Shown: positions 20,768-36,600, counted from the first letter of the stretch. The stretch is DNA of 64,000 nt from Diphasiastrum complanatum (GCA_029204225.1 CM055096.1:41553305-41617304), one strand, 5' to 3'. The notes: generated by a model not told the origin, from the letters alone. Made by a program: numbers and translations.

Positions 20768-21456
20768 TGTCAAGCTCTCCCTGAACTCCTAAAAGACACC
20801 CGTCCAAACATGCACTGATTACAAGAACTTTTTTGCCTTTCTGATTCCCTGTAAGCACAAGCATGAAACACACATACACACATAGTGGAGCTAGCTGCGT
20901 CGTCTTCTCCCAGCCTTTGTTGCATAGATCACGATGAGGAATGCCTCTCTCTAGGCTCTCTTATCCATGAGCCTCAAGCACCCCTTAACAACCGTGACCC
21001 TTCCTATCGTCGACACATGGGCTATTCCATGCACAGTTGATGCTCGCCACTCGGCAGTACTTTGCCACATAGGCAAACACGTAGGTTGACATGTGTCACT
21101 CATTGACGGGACCAAGTGTCCCCGTGAGCATATGACATGTGTCCTGTTTGACCGGTCAACCTTGACATGCGTCACTCATTCACTGGACCTGACAAGTGTC
21201 AGTTGACCAGTCAACCCTCCTACTAATTAGGTGGTCAGTCCAGCCACTCCTAATTAATGACCCAGTACCCTAAACCAAAGCTCAGCATGCGACTCAGAGG
21301 CACAGTAACACAGATAATCATTTTATTTACATTTCTTTTACAAGTGTCACCATAGGCCGGTGACTTAGCCATTTACAAATGTCACCACAAGCCTGTATCT
21401 ACAAAAAGTACATCTGTGAGAAAAAACAGTAAACAACCGGGTTAGGGAGTAAAAGC

Positions 21457-21459
<3 letters not shown>
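20768..21459 (-). repeat. 5' LTR of the minus-strand Ty3 element (about 692 bp)
   Basis: Homologous to 10686-11451. The inner end TGTCA is intact next to the PBS. The outer end is lost: after AAAAGCTGT the expected AACA is replaced by a GA array, so the element's outer boundary and target-site duplication cannot be read here. Confidence 0.9.
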
Positions 21460-21522
<63 letters not shown>

Positions 21523-21556
21523 TGCGATAGTTACCAGGGTCCATGGGGTCACCAGT

Positions 21557-21617
<61 letters not shown>
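21458..21617. repeat. Two (GA)n arrays flanking a 44-bp LINE scrap
   Basis: GA arrays lie at 21458-21519 and 21564-21617. The 44 bp between them reads on the minus strand HKTGDPMDPGNYRTI, the same RT-start motif as in the LINEs at 7070 and 9895. The left array directly abuts the broken end of the Ty3 LTR. Confidence 0.92.
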
Positions 21618-21619
<2 letters not shown>

Positions 21620-23525
21620 GCCGACATGCATTGAGTTATAGGTTCCAACCAAGGCCCTTATAAATGTACTCTAACTAAATGTATTGAGTTGAGGACCATG
21701 GTGAGTTTGGGACCAGTGAAGTTCCTTATGAATGTATTGTATCATTTATTATCCGTAACATGGTTGGCCGTATGCTAGGTTTCTTCCAAGCTCCTTGGGC
21801 CCAATAATTCTCAAATGTACTTTATTGGAACAAATATGATTCATAAGGTCTCAAACTACCTAAGTGAATCTTATTCGTTGGTACTAACAAGACAATAGCA
21901 TTGACTAGATTAAGCTTTGTATGCAGGCTTATGATATTAAGGTCATTAGTTGGATTCAGGAACTCGACAAAGAGGAACGTGTATCCTAACTTAAAAACCA
22001 AGAAACATTGATGCTATCTTTCATACCAAGTATGTTTCACGTAGCTTAAACAAATGAGAAATGCGGCACATTTCATTAATCAAGAGAGATAATCAGTGTG
22101 ACAGTCTCAAATCACTTTTGTAGGACAATCTTCAAGTTGGTTCTACAAGAAAGTTAACTCTTTCTTTTGTTAACAGACTTTTGTGGGGAATCAAATTGTA
22201 GGTTTTTTGAACTAAATCTGATTGTGTCTCCTTGTTCATCAATCTTAGATTTCCTAGCTTGTGCTCCTTATGTCAATAAGCATTGTACTGTTTCATATTT
22301 GGTGAAGCTAAAAAAGCTTTACTGTTTTACTTTTAGTTTATCGATTTTGTAACGTTTTTGCATTATGTATCTACAAGTAAACGCATGAAAAATGCAGCAC
22401 ATTTCATCAACTGAGAGATATAATCAGTTTGATAAAGTTTCAATCACTTTTGTAAGAGATTCTTCAAATCACTCTTTCTTTTTAATACCCTTTTTGTTTA
22501 GAAGCAAATTATATATTTTTTGAAGTAAGCTTGGGTGGTCGATGAAACACATGGAAAGAGTATGAGCTGTTCAAATTTAACTGAGACTTGTAAGTTGTGA
22601 CAGGTGGTGTGCTGTTGTCCCCTTCAAGAAAGTAGCAAAAATGAATCATCAGGAAATTTTGTTCAACAGTGGAACTTTCAAACTACTTCACTAGTTAACA
22701 AAGGTAAGAAGGTACAAACTGTCATGCAAATGTGCATATTTGTAGCAAAGCATGTTGAAAGAGTGAACTTTTTAAGAGAATCAAAGAGCATCATCGGGGA
22801 ACTTGATGATGTGCTTTGATATGTACATAGCAGGTGAATGTCCAGGCAATTTGTAAGCTTATGACACATTATAAGTATATATAATTCAAAATTTGCGAGT
22901 TATCCTCCTTCCTAAAGGTTTCAAAATTGTGACGAACTTCAGCTATACAAAATAGTGGAACTGCTAGAAATAATCGTATTGGTGTCTGCCTCTTCGAGTC
23001 CACTAAGCAAGCTAAATTTTCATGGTCTCTCGAACATTGCAAGCATCTTCGAACAATGTAAATTGAAGTTTTTACATGCATGCATGTGCATTTTTTGTGT
23101 GCATGTATATTCTTTTTCTTTTAACGTGTGCACCGAGTCACTGACATGTACGAAATTGTCAACATACATTGCAATAATGCGTAACGTTTCGTTTTGGCTT
23201 CCAATACAGACAGTTGCATCAGCTGGATTTTTTTGTTGCTTCTCATCTGTGAAATACTTATCTATCTTCTTATGCCACAAGCCAGATGGTTGTTTTGGGC
23301 CGTGGGGCCCCTCATTGAACTTGCAAACTGAGTACTTTTATGAAGCCTTTTGAAAATAGATGTCCAAAAACTCAGTACATTGGTTGTTGTGCAAATGTAT
23401 GTGTACAAATGTATGAAACCTAGTGGGGATGTATGTCTGTGCATTAGACCCACACTCACTCTAAGTCATTGCTGATATGAGTAGGGATGTTGTAGCATTT
23501 GGTTTACACTAAGCATGATGTAGGT
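21618..23525. other. No recognised gene
   Basis: AT-rich sequence with only short open frames. Two stretches look alike around 22060-22120 and 22390-22450 (TGCGGCACATTTCAT / TGCAGCACATTTCAT followed by similar text), a diverged direct repeat of about 330-bp spacing. I see no coding motif or RNA gene. Confidence 0.5.
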
Positions 23526-23530
23526 CATGT

Positions 23531-24640
23531 ATGGAGACCACCACTCGTTACCCGGCCTCCTCCACTATGGCTCCACGAAAACGGGGGGATGATAGATCCC
23601 CCGTTCCCCACCTCGTGATGGTAGTAGTCTCTCCATCGATGGCAGTTGTTGTACCTCCCTCACTGCCAGCACCTCCATCACTGGCAGCGCTGCCAGTCCC
23701 TCCAACAAAGTGCATCCGTCCATCTCTGGCAGTACCTCAATGACTGCCGCTCCTCCATCGCTGCCAATACCTCCATCATTGCCTTCAGTTCCATCGTTGG
23801 AAATGGAACCATCTATGCCATCAGACCCATCGCTGGCAGGACAGACAGTGTTATCAGACCCATCATTGGCAAAACAAACAGTGCAGCTGCCAGTGAGGTA
23901 GCAGCAGAGCCGCCTACAGGCACTGCTCATCCTCCTGTCCCTGTTAGCATTGTCCCTGTGAGATCCTCATCTGCCATTTCTTTTTCTTCCTCCGTATATG
24001 CTGCCTCCTCATCTGAATCCACACTGCTTTCTTCCTCATCTACCAAGAATGCTCTTTCTGAATACGATATCTACATACCAAGAAAGGTATTTGAGGGGTA
24101 TCTAAAAGTTGAGGTGGATGCCTTAAGACTCGAAGTACAACAACTCAAATTGACAATGACGACGCTACTCCAAGATAACGTGGCTCTCAAGCAGAAAATC
24201 CAGAGATTGGAAGGAACGCCATCCCCAATGACAAGTAAATTGCATGAGTTACAATGACATGTGAATGAACAAGGAGGCTACGAAAATTTGGGCTTCTTTA
24301 TTCCAAAAGGAAGAAGTTAATACCAGTCACATGTCCACCGTTATTTCAGCTACCATCTCCGAAGAAAAGAAGGCTCTCAATGTTCGAGTTTGAGGTGTTC
24401 TTGACACTCAAGATGTTGTGAAAGAAGCAAAATCATTTTTAGATACCACTTTGACTTTCAATATGGTTTTGATAATGCTTGGCGTACCAAAAAAGACGAT
24501 TCCACTTTTATTATTTGTTTCAAATCAAAAGAAGAAGTCTAAATTAAAGGGCACAAAAATTTTCCAAGATGAGGATCTTACCTATATCCAAGTGCAAGAA
24601 CACAAGAAAACTTCTCTGGAGGCCATTTATTAGGAAGGTC
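23531..24640 (+). pseudogene. LINE ORF1 (proline/serine-rich, coiled coil, RNA-binding-like)
   Basis: A Pro/Ser-rich start built of CCTCCATCnnTGCCA-like repeats (23640-23900) is followed by a Ser-rich stretch, then a likely coiled coil (EVDALRLEVQQLKLTMTTLL, 24110-24210). After a stop at 24255 the next frame reads SKLKGTKIFQDEDLTYIQVQ near 24535-24590, which resembles the C-terminal RNA-binding part of LINE ORF1 proteins. Three frame changes are needed to follow it. The ORF1 role rests on position before the endonuclease and on this pattern. Confidence 0.62.
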
Positions 24641-24839
24641 AGGTCAGATATGTGGATCGTGGTCCATCTACTTCTAATGCCTAGGAAGTTGGGGTTCTCG
24701 GGTGTAGGAGCAGCTCTAGATCGCAACCACGTCACCTACATCCACATCCTCTTATCACGACATTCATTCTTCAGCAGCAGCAGGAGATTTAGCATACTTC
24801 ATCTCACAAGAAGATATTCTTCTTTTCACGGAGACTCAT

Positions 24840-26457
24840 GAGAGTTAATTTAGGGGATTATCGGAGTTTTAGGGCTGCAGGTGGGCTGCAGTTTTTCGTT
24901 AAAGATTAGATCTGTGGAGGGCAGAGGTTCTAGTAGTGTGGTGTGCATGTTCAGAGACACATTATAGCCTATCATTGATCTAGTTCGACATGATGAGCAT
25001 GCATGCTATCTGTGGTTTCGATTTCTTGGTCGGAGTATTGGGTGTGTATCTTGCAGTTTGCTATTTTCCACTAGAGTCTTCAGCTTTTGTTGATAGTATG
25101 TATTTCTCGTATGCTGATCTTTCTTCAGATATTCTTCTTTACTCTGAGCATGGTCATATACTTCTGTTCGGTGACTTCAACGCCAGGACCTCCTCTAGAC
25201 AAACAAAGTTTCACAAGATCATTGATGATCCTTTGAGGATACATGCCTTGGATAGTATGGATATGGGGATTGACAAGATATTTGCTGACAATGGTGGCCC
25301 GGTTTCTGCATATGGTGAGCATTTTCTTCTACTAGGTGAGGCCCATGAGCTTGCCATTTTTTTATGACTTGTCTTGTTGACTGAGTTCTAGTGACTATAC
25401 TTGCCACCCTCGTAATGGGGGACATAGTGCTATGGATTATTTCATGGGTTTTTTTTATGTGACTTTACTGTTTCTCGCACCACACTATCTAACTATTCCT
25501 TTCTTTCCATCCATTTAGGCTCAGTGTTAGATCTCTCTCCAGCTAATCCCTCTCCTATGGAACATGGTCCTTTTTACACGTTTAGTCATGCGTACACACA
25601 TCTTTACCAAGATGCTCTCTCCTTCATACTCCGAAGCTTTCCATATGATAGCCCAGTCCACTCTCAAGCATCCTTTCTCACTACAGCTCTTCATACCGGC
25701 ACCTCTATGACCTTCCCATCCAAACATCGTAAAAAATCCATGCGCTTGAAGTTCGCCATCCTCACCAGCCTTGGCATGATGATGTATGCAAACAACTCCA
25801 CTTACAAGTCAACAATGTACAATCCTTACCGTCTCCCCAACTTCGTAGTATTAGACGCTCATATAGCTATACTTGTCGTTATGAAAAATGCTTATATGAA
25901 AGTTCGGAAGTGAAACCTCTTGTGGATCTTCTCTATAGTTCCTCATTTGGTGCTTTTTGGCGTGAATTTATGCCCCTTGGGCTCCACCTCCATTCTTGAG
26001 AGATTTACGTTGTTGGATTGAATATGCCAAATTACTCTACACCTTTCCATTGATCTGATTATTATATCTCCTCATCCCTCCACCTTCTCCTTTTTCACCC
26101 ATGCTATGGTCTCTCTTACCATTGATTAATTGAAGACCCATCGAGCTCGAGAGATCGAGGACCTAGAGGCCGAACTCCTGCTTCATGCCACTGATATGCG
26201 CCCGTATTGGCCTCACTCCTTAATCAGGCCCTCATTTCTGGCTTTCCCCTTCCATGGTGCACTAATATCATCAACATTTCACAAGAGTGGTGACCATTAT
26301 GATTGGGCACATTGTGGCTAAACTTTCTGGCACTATCCTTCAGACAGTGATTAGTTGTGAGGCAAAGACACAGAGATTACATGCTTTGGGTCAAGTCGGC
26401 TTCAGGTCACGACATTCCACTACTGATTATATGTTGTGCTATCATTGAGGAAGCCAA
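24840..26457 (+). pseudogene. LINE ORF2 endonuclease and start of RT
   Basis: Endonuclease signs are VYLAVCYFPLESS near 25050 and ILLFGDFNART near 25155-25190 (the conserved GDFN), then GGHSAMDYFM in another frame near 25420. The linker PVHSQASFLTTALHTGTS (25660-25710) matches the other LINE. RAREIEDLEAELLLHATDM (26140) and FHKSGD mark the RT entry, and IEEAK (26445) the palm. Stops and frameshifts are frequent. Confidence 0.78.
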
Positions 26458-26951
26458 GTGAAAGCATGGTCAAGTGAAGATCCTCTAGATCCTGTTGCAT
26501 GCACCAAAAGGACTACTGTGGAGCCAATCCACCCAACCAACAGGAAGCCGAGAGTCAATCCCCAATCAGCTTCTCCCCCGAGCCATAGGATAGGATACAG
26601 GTGTAGAGAGAGGAAATTGGTAATGAAAACTCACATAGAGAATGGTAGGAGGGCGAGTTCCTACAAGCATATATGGACCCAAGCCTCATCTGTGCATGTG
26701 CCCATGCAAGCAGAAATATCCTAAATGTTTTTTTCATTACTATTGATACTCTACACATGCATATAGCAGTTCTAATCCATGCACTAGCTCCATATGTCCT
26801 ATTTAGAGCATCTGGGCTCTCACAAGGTGATTAATTACATTATAGGCCTAGTCTGGAATGATGTGGCGTAATCAATAAACTTGTACATTGGAGTGCTGGA
26901 TATCCAAGTCTAGGATTATGCCGAATCCTATGTGCAGGCGTGGACGTAACA
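26458..26951 (-). repeat. LTR of a minus-strand Ty3 element (left edge uncertain)
   Basis: On the minus strand, a purine tract AAGGGGGGGAGAA (26964-26952) is followed by TGTTACGTCCACGC, the expected arrangement of polypurine tract and 3' LTR start. The lower edge is put at 26458 because LINE coding ends there and the plus strand begins with TG. I found no second copy of this LTR in the window. Confidence 0.6.
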
Positions 26952-26959
26952 TTCTCCCC

Positions 26960-27480
26960 CCCTTGAACTACTTATGTCCTCAGAAGTGGAAGCTAGGGAA
27001 GATCTTCTTTATGCTTTTAACTGTTTCCCATGAATCATCATCCTCAATTTGACCCATCTAGCTAATCAAGCACTCAGAGATAGAACAATTTCTCAATTGT
27101 TTATCTTTGGTTCTAAGTACTCTTTCAGGTTCCAAAGATACATTGAGCGATAAGTCCTCCAAATGGGTAAAATCCTCAACAGATCCAACTGTCATCATCA
27201 TGTAAACTAAGTTCAATCGGCTTACAAGAAACACTAAATGAGCAGTCGTCTTATCTCGAAGATCAAGTTCATAAGCTAAAGAATCAATTCTTCAACTTTC
27301 ACATTCACCCAAAAAAATCATTACCTTTAGACTGACTTAAAATATCAAATAAGTACTTAGAGATAGAACAATTTTTCAAATGTATATCTCTACTTTGAAG
27401 TACTATATTATATTTCAAAAGTATTCTAAGCGGTAAATTTTTTAATTGGGTTGACCTCTTCTCTAACTAGTAACGTCACC
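26960..27480 (-). pseudogene. Ty3 chromodomain C-terminus, partly duplicated
   Basis: Minus-strand translation gives LEPERVLRTKDKQLRN, DDDSWETVKSIKKIFPSFHF, the layout of a Ty3 chromodomain (ending near 26975). The segment 27076-27180 recurs in diverged form at 27358-27460, so this C-terminal region was duplicated head to tail. Stops and frameshifts are present in both. Confidence 0.65.
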
Positions 27481-27489
27481 TTCATGTAA

Positions 27490-28960
27490 CTCAATTTACA
27501 TAAACCTCTGGGTGAATTACCCGTTTAACCCGATAGGACGCTTTCCTTGTAGTAGCTTCACCAAGTCCCATGTATCATTTTTGAGGATGGAGTCATACTC
27601 CTCTTGCATGGCTTGTTGCCATACCTTCTCATCTGCTGCCTCGATAAATGTATGTGAATCTTGTAAATCCAAAAGTTATCATAAGCGCAAAGTTTGTTTC
27701 CTGGTGTCCATGTTGCTGGGCTTGCCTTTGAGTTCTTCTTGCCCCTGGATTGATGCTTTCTCCCTTATCCAATATTATACCATCCTACACAGTTTGCCAA
27801 TACCACTTGGGAAACTTCTTCCTTGTAGTTGGTGATGAAGACGACGAATAAGACTCAACAACTTTGCCCCTTTCCTTCCGCTTCTTTGTCTCCTCAGCTT
27901 CTACCTCTTGATCACTCATTACCCTCCTCTTGTTCCTCCATAGGAGGCATATGGTCTTCTTCAAAGATCACATCTCAAATTATGATCTTCTGCCTGCTAG
28001 TGAGATCATAAAGTCGGTAAGCTTTACTTTCCTCACTATATCCCAATTTTGTTGATTTTGCATCCAACATCTTCTTGTCATCCTTGGGAACATGGGCATA
28101 TGTCGTACAACCAAACACTTGCAAAGCGCCCACCTTGGGTTTAATGCCGCTAAATGCCTCTTCTGGAGTCTTGCCTTCCATAGCTTTAGTTGGACTTCGA
28201 TTCAGAAGAAACACCACTGTAAAAAGAGTTGGGCTACCCCTTTTCCTTAGCATGCACCTTGCACACTCCAAAATAGTTCGGTTCTTTCTCTCGGCTACGC
28301 CATTTTGCTGAGGGGTATGGGGAGCTGTAAGCTACCTTTTGATTCCATTAGCCTTGCAAAATTCCACAAATTCCGTCTTAATGTACTCTCCACCACCATC
28401 TGACATGAGCATCTTTATCTTCTTTCTTGATTGCTTTTCTACCAAAGCTTTGAATTGCACAAAGTACTTGAATGCTTCAGTTTTTTGTTTCGATAAATAA
28501 ATCCAAATCTTGCATGAGAATTCATCAGTAAAGGTCATAAAGTAATATGCCCCTTTTAACATTTGCAAGTTCTCCCTTCCTTGCTCAAGTGCTTGTGGTG
28601 CTCCTTTGTTTTTGCCTTTACCTTTCTTCTTGTCCTTAACTGAATTTTTCTTTTGCTTTGAAGCAAATGCATACTCTTGGAAATCCTCTCTCTTGGAGAG
28701 ATTAACTCTCCTCATCTTCTCATGTAACAAGAGATTATAGACCTCTTCATAGTTATGGAATTTCTCCCTCACAAATATCATCATAACAAAGCTATTCAAA
28801 ACTATTGGCATCAAGTATTTCTTAGCAATAGCCTCTCCAAGTACAAAAAGCTGGTATCTAAGATCCTGAATCTTGGTAAAGATGGTTAGGGAATAGAGTT
28901 CTTTTGTAGCAGAGTTGCAAGATTCTCAATGAGTTACGTGAGTAACATATGCGGATTTTG
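27490..28960 (-). mobile_element. Minus-strand Copia remnant with gag fused to integrase
   Basis: The minus strand, from high to low coordinates, shows gag ([21 protein letters not shown]), a Lys-rich linker, integrase core ([38 protein letters not shown]), integrase end (EGKTPEEAFSGIKPKVGALQ, GCTTYAHVP) and the RT start (QQAMQEEYDSILKNDTW near 27620). The gag zinc knuckle, protease and pre-integrase domain are deleted. No LTR of this copy is recognised. Confidence 0.85.
28332..28814 (-). pseudogene. Copia gag-integrase in-frame deletion fusion
   Basis: An open frame of 160 codons runs from gag into the integrase core. The join lies near 28570, between a Lys-rich gag tail ([12 protein letters not shown]) and [14 protein letters not shown]. 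It removes protease and pre-integrase yet keeps frame. The integrase part keeps the second catalytic Asp ([10 protein letters not shown]). Confidence 0.8.
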
Positions 28961-30195
28961 AGGAGAATTTGCCGAATTAGAGAGTATGTTTATGTATTGG
29001 ATCATGATGAGATATTTTGGCTATGTACACCTTAATCTTGTGGATCTACTATGTGTTTTTTTTTTTTTTTCTGTACTGAGTTTATATCGTATAGTTAAAC
29101 TAGTCAGTGAGCATAGACATATGACCAAATAATGTTTGGAACAATTACTTGAGGTTAATGATTCTTTCTATGGAAAGGATGAATTATCGACTCAAACATG
29201 ATTTAGAAGAGGATCTAAATGTGGTGTTGTTCTGGAGGTTAGGATAAACGAATTCGGCACCTAGACATTTCAGATTTCTGAATCATTAGCAATTGACTTG
29301 AGTGGTTGGATTACTCTTGGTTAAAAGTTGATTGATCGAATAAGCAGTGTGAAGAGAAGTCACTAGGAATTGTTTTGTTCTAATCTATATTGTCTATAAG
29401 ACACATGCTTCATGAGTCATTGAAATTCATCAATAAAAGTCATGTGCATAGATATAAGAAATTCTTGGTATAGAATATTTTTCGAATGGAGAAAAGATTC
29501 TAAGTTATTGACTGTATCCCAATGAGCTCGTATTGGATGACAAAGTTTAACAAATACCAAGAATTGTCACTGAATTCAGTTGGAATTCAGCAAAACTTCG
29601 CAATCTCTAGATTTTGATCTAGGTGATTGTATAAAGTTTATGTCGTTAAAAGCGGGTGTTAAGATGGTTTTGGTATGTCTTATGTCTTTAATTATTTGTT
29701 TGATCACATAGTTGAATAACTGATATTGAGTTGGAAGAATATTTTTAAAGTCTAGTAATTTTCCTTGGGGAAAAAGATTTTGGAATGATTCTGATATTTC
29801 CTGAGTTGTATGTTGAATATACACTCTAGTATCATAAGATTCTAAATTTCTATGATTGACGAATCACAAATAGACACTTATTGGTCATCAGAAGATTATA
29901 AGGAAATATGATAATTTTTATATAGGGTAAGTAATTTGTGATTCAATGAATGGGTCAAGAATTAAAGTCAGTGTGCTGGAAACCTAAGCTTCTTTACTCC
30001 AATGTTTAATTGAGAACGCACATTTCTCACAAGCATTCTCAATAAGCAAATTGTTTTTAGGTGTGGAGAGTGGCTTATTTTAGTGGATGAAACTCTACTA
30101 CATATTGTAATCCATAGATGCTTGTGTACAATATTGAGCCTAGATCTCCAATTATTTGGGACACAGAAGAACTGTGTTGTCTACTTTGAGGAAGA
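28961..30195. other. No recognised gene
   Basis: About 1.2 kb of AT-rich sequence with a T14 run at 29057-29070. Open frames are short and show no family motif. It separates minus-strand Copia from a plus-strand Ty3 scrap. Confidence 0.5.
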
Positions 30196-30490
30196 ACACG
30201 TTATTCACCAATAGTAAAAAAAAGTGAATTGTTTAAAAAGGAAATAGAGTATCTTGGCCATATAGTCTCTGTCGATGGAGTTAGGCCAGATCCTAAGAAG
30301 GTTGTTGTGATCATTACATGGCCCATGCCAGTTGATTTGACATCACTCCGTTCTTTTCTTGGATTGGCAGTATTTCATAGAAAATATGTCAAGAAATACT
30401 CTTATATTGTAGCACCTTTGACTGATTTGACTCAAAAAAATAGATTTGGTAAGTGGATTGAATTGCAGCAAGTAAGCCTTGATCAATGAA
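30196..30490 (+). pseudogene. Ty3 RT thumb fragment
   Basis: The open frame reads EIEYLGHIVSVDGVRPDPKK, TSLRSFLGLAVFHRKYVKKY and VAPLTDLTQK. This is the RT thumb/connection of a Ty3 element of the same type as the minus-strand one (there YLDFIVSADGRKPDPLKVD). Only about 95 codons remain, ending where LTR-like sequence begins. Confidence 0.88.
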
Positions 30491-30494
30491 ACCA

Positions 30495-30715
30495 AGCTAT
30501 CACGGTACTGCCAAGTGGCAAGTGTCGAATGTGCATGGATTTTACCATGTGTCCACGTTAGGATGTGTCAAGGTTAAGGGGTGCTTGAGGGGATACAGTG
30601 TGAGCGTTGCTAGGCACTCCCTATCTGATTCCTATGCAACTATGGTTGGGAGGAGACTTGTGGCAGAGCTCTCATGTTCGCTTGCTGATCTATATACATT
30701 TGCTTGAGATTAACA
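30495..30715 (+). repeat. Diverged LTR fragment, same family as 20768-21459
   Basis: ACTGCCAAGTGGCAAGTGTC, a match to TGTGCATGGAnTTnnCCATGTGTC and GTTAAGGGGTGCTTGAGG correspond to the reverse complement of 21060-20960 in the minus-strand LTR. The fragment follows the RT scrap directly, so the rest of pol was deleted between them. Confidence 0.78.
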
Positions 30716-30764
30716 AAGTGACGAATTTGCTAGGTATTTCTATGTAATTACTTAGGTTTTTGTG

Positions 30765-30868
30765 AGCACGTGTGTGACACCACAACACAATGGTATGGCA
30801 GAAAGGAAGAATAGGACCATTGTTGAGAGTGCACGTTCTATCCTAAATGTAGTGTAAGTCCTATAAAA
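30765..30868 (+). pseudogene. Copia integrase scrap
   Basis: Plus-strand translation gives TPQHNGMAERKNRTIVESAR and SILNV, the block around the third catalytic Glu of Copia integrase. It is a 30-codon remnant, followed about 100 bp later by a polypurine-like tract and an LTR-like start. Confidence 0.85.
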
Positions 30869-30957
30869 AGTTGTCGAATAATACCATCTACAAACTTTAG
30901 TTTATGAAAGCAATGCATTGGTAGTATGCTTGTCAACTAGACCAAATGACGATAAAT

Positions 30958-31520
30958 AGGAGGGAGATTGTTGGGTATTGGATTGTTTGGATGCCCTTCT
31001 TTGGTAGTCACTGCATTTGCCCCTTAGAGATTGAAATAGGTGTAAAGGATTGTGTTATGATCTTCTTCACTATTTGTTGTGAAAGAGATTGTTTAATAAG
31101 ATTGTAAGGACACTTGCTTGAATAGGTAGTATGTTGTTGCTCCATATATGTAGTCATCATTTTGCTAAGACTTCTTCCCTTGCATGTTTTACAAATCATC
31201 CACCTTGTACATTTGTTTATGTTATGCAAGCATGGGCTTTATTATTGTGTACTTTCACTTAGATGTGCTTTTGTTCACATCACCCAAGAAATTCACATAC
31301 TCAGATCTTCGAAAAAATTGTAATAAGAATTCTACCTTTGAAAAGTTTCAAGCCTGTTTGCCATCTTGATTTTAGATGTTAAGTGTGGTAGGGCATTGTT
31401 TATGATTGTTACTTTTGACCTTTTAAAATGCAGTAGGGTGTGAGCTCCAAGTCTTTGATCTAAGGTTAAGATCCCAACTTTGATTCAAAATATTTTGTAT
31501 GCATATTGCATCAACACTAG
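30958..31520 (+). repeat. Polypurine tract and putative Copia 3' LTR
   Basis: AGGAGGGAGA (30958-30967) precedes TGTTGGGTATTGG (from 30969), the usual layout of a Copia polypurine tract and LTR start. Part of it (31057-31155) recurs in PDC intron 1 at 45816-45910, showing it is a dispersed repeat. The right edge is not resolved; 31520 is a rough limit. Confidence 0.6.
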
Positions 31521-35806
<4,286 letters not shown>

Positions 35807-35817
35807 ATGAAAAAATT

Positions 35818-36010
35818 CTCTCAAAAGAGAGTGTAAATGCCTGCTGTCCATCGCTAGACTTCCTACATATCTTTAACAAAAACTTACTCTCAAAAGAGAG
35901 AGTGAATGCATGTAGTCCATCGGTAGACTTCCTACATATCTTTAGCAAAAACTACTCTCAAAAGAGAGAGTGAATGCATGTAGTCCATTGCTAGACTCCC
36001 TACATAACAT
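35818..36010. repeat. Three tandem copies of a 68-69 bp unit
   Basis: Units begin at 35818, 35887 and 35955, each with CTCTCAAAAGAGAG, then a TGTAAATGC/TGAATGCATG block, GTCCATCGCTAGACT and CCTACATATCTTT. Each unit can form a 5-bp hairpin CTCTC-AAAA-GAGAG. Confidence 0.93.
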
Positions 36011-36600
36011 ACTCAAAAAGTTATCAAAAAAAGTGAGATAGATGGCCACAAATCCGCTGTGGATCGGGCTATTCCAATGCCTAGAATCAGACATATATAA
36101 GCTATCAACTCGTGGCTTATCAATCAATGCTATCAATGAAGATCATAGTAAGATTACAACTATGGAAAGCCTCCATCGCTGCCTTCTGGGCAGGATGTGC
36201 TTCAGTTCTGACCAAGCAAACTCATATGAAGTCCATCGCTGGACAACAACCATTGTAAACCACAAAACTTATGTAGGAAAAGCATCATTCAAAGATTAGT
36301 TACTATTAAAGAAAGCATCCCTTTTGAAGCTATGATTAAGCAAGAGGAGAGGAACTGTAGCAAAGAGTTGAGAGATAGAGAGCATACCAAACAGATTTTC
36401 ATGAAAGAATCCAACCGGTAGGGCACATTTTACGTAGGTGAGAAATCAGAGAAGCTCTTCACAGTATTATGAGGAGAAAGTGTCGAGAGCTGCAAGTTTA
36501 TGTAGAGTCACATATCGAAGTTTCTCAGAAGGTGATATGTGTTCAAAAAAAGGTGGGGAATCAACTTTCCCTCCATTATAGTTAAGGTTTAAAAATCTTT
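36011..36600. other. No recognised gene
   Basis: An 85-codon plus-strand open frame (36042-36299) has no recognisable motif. The words TCCATCGCT and GTCCATCGCTGGAC recur at 36170 and 36231, echoing the upstream 68-bp repeat. Confidence 0.4.

Larger units (their letters stand above)
10686..21459 (-). mobile_element. Minus-strand Ty3 element, nested host of a second Ty3 insertion
   Basis: Read on the minus strand: 5' LTR (21459-20768), PBS (20765-20754), leader, gag, protease, RT, RNase H, integrase to about 16881; then a plus-strand insertion (about 16880-11790); then integrase C-terminus/chromodomain (11788-11452), polypurine tract and 3' LTR (11451-10686). The two LTRs are clearly homologous but diverged. 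The middle of integrase (after the FIEHVFKLNG block) is missing at the insertion point, so the nesting was accompanied by deletion. All genes carry frameshifts. Confidence 0.87.
23531..26457 (+). mobile_element. L1-type LINE, 3'-truncated, degenerate
   Basis: Plus-strand order is ORF1 (23531-24640), endonuclease (about 24840-25450), linker (25520-25910) and RT start (to about 26457). It belongs to the same family as the minus-strand LINE at 7712-10685, shown by shared linker sequence (ASFLTTALHTG against AAFLTTSLHTA). It stops within the RT where an LTR begins at 26458, so its 3' half is missing. Confidence 0.82.
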
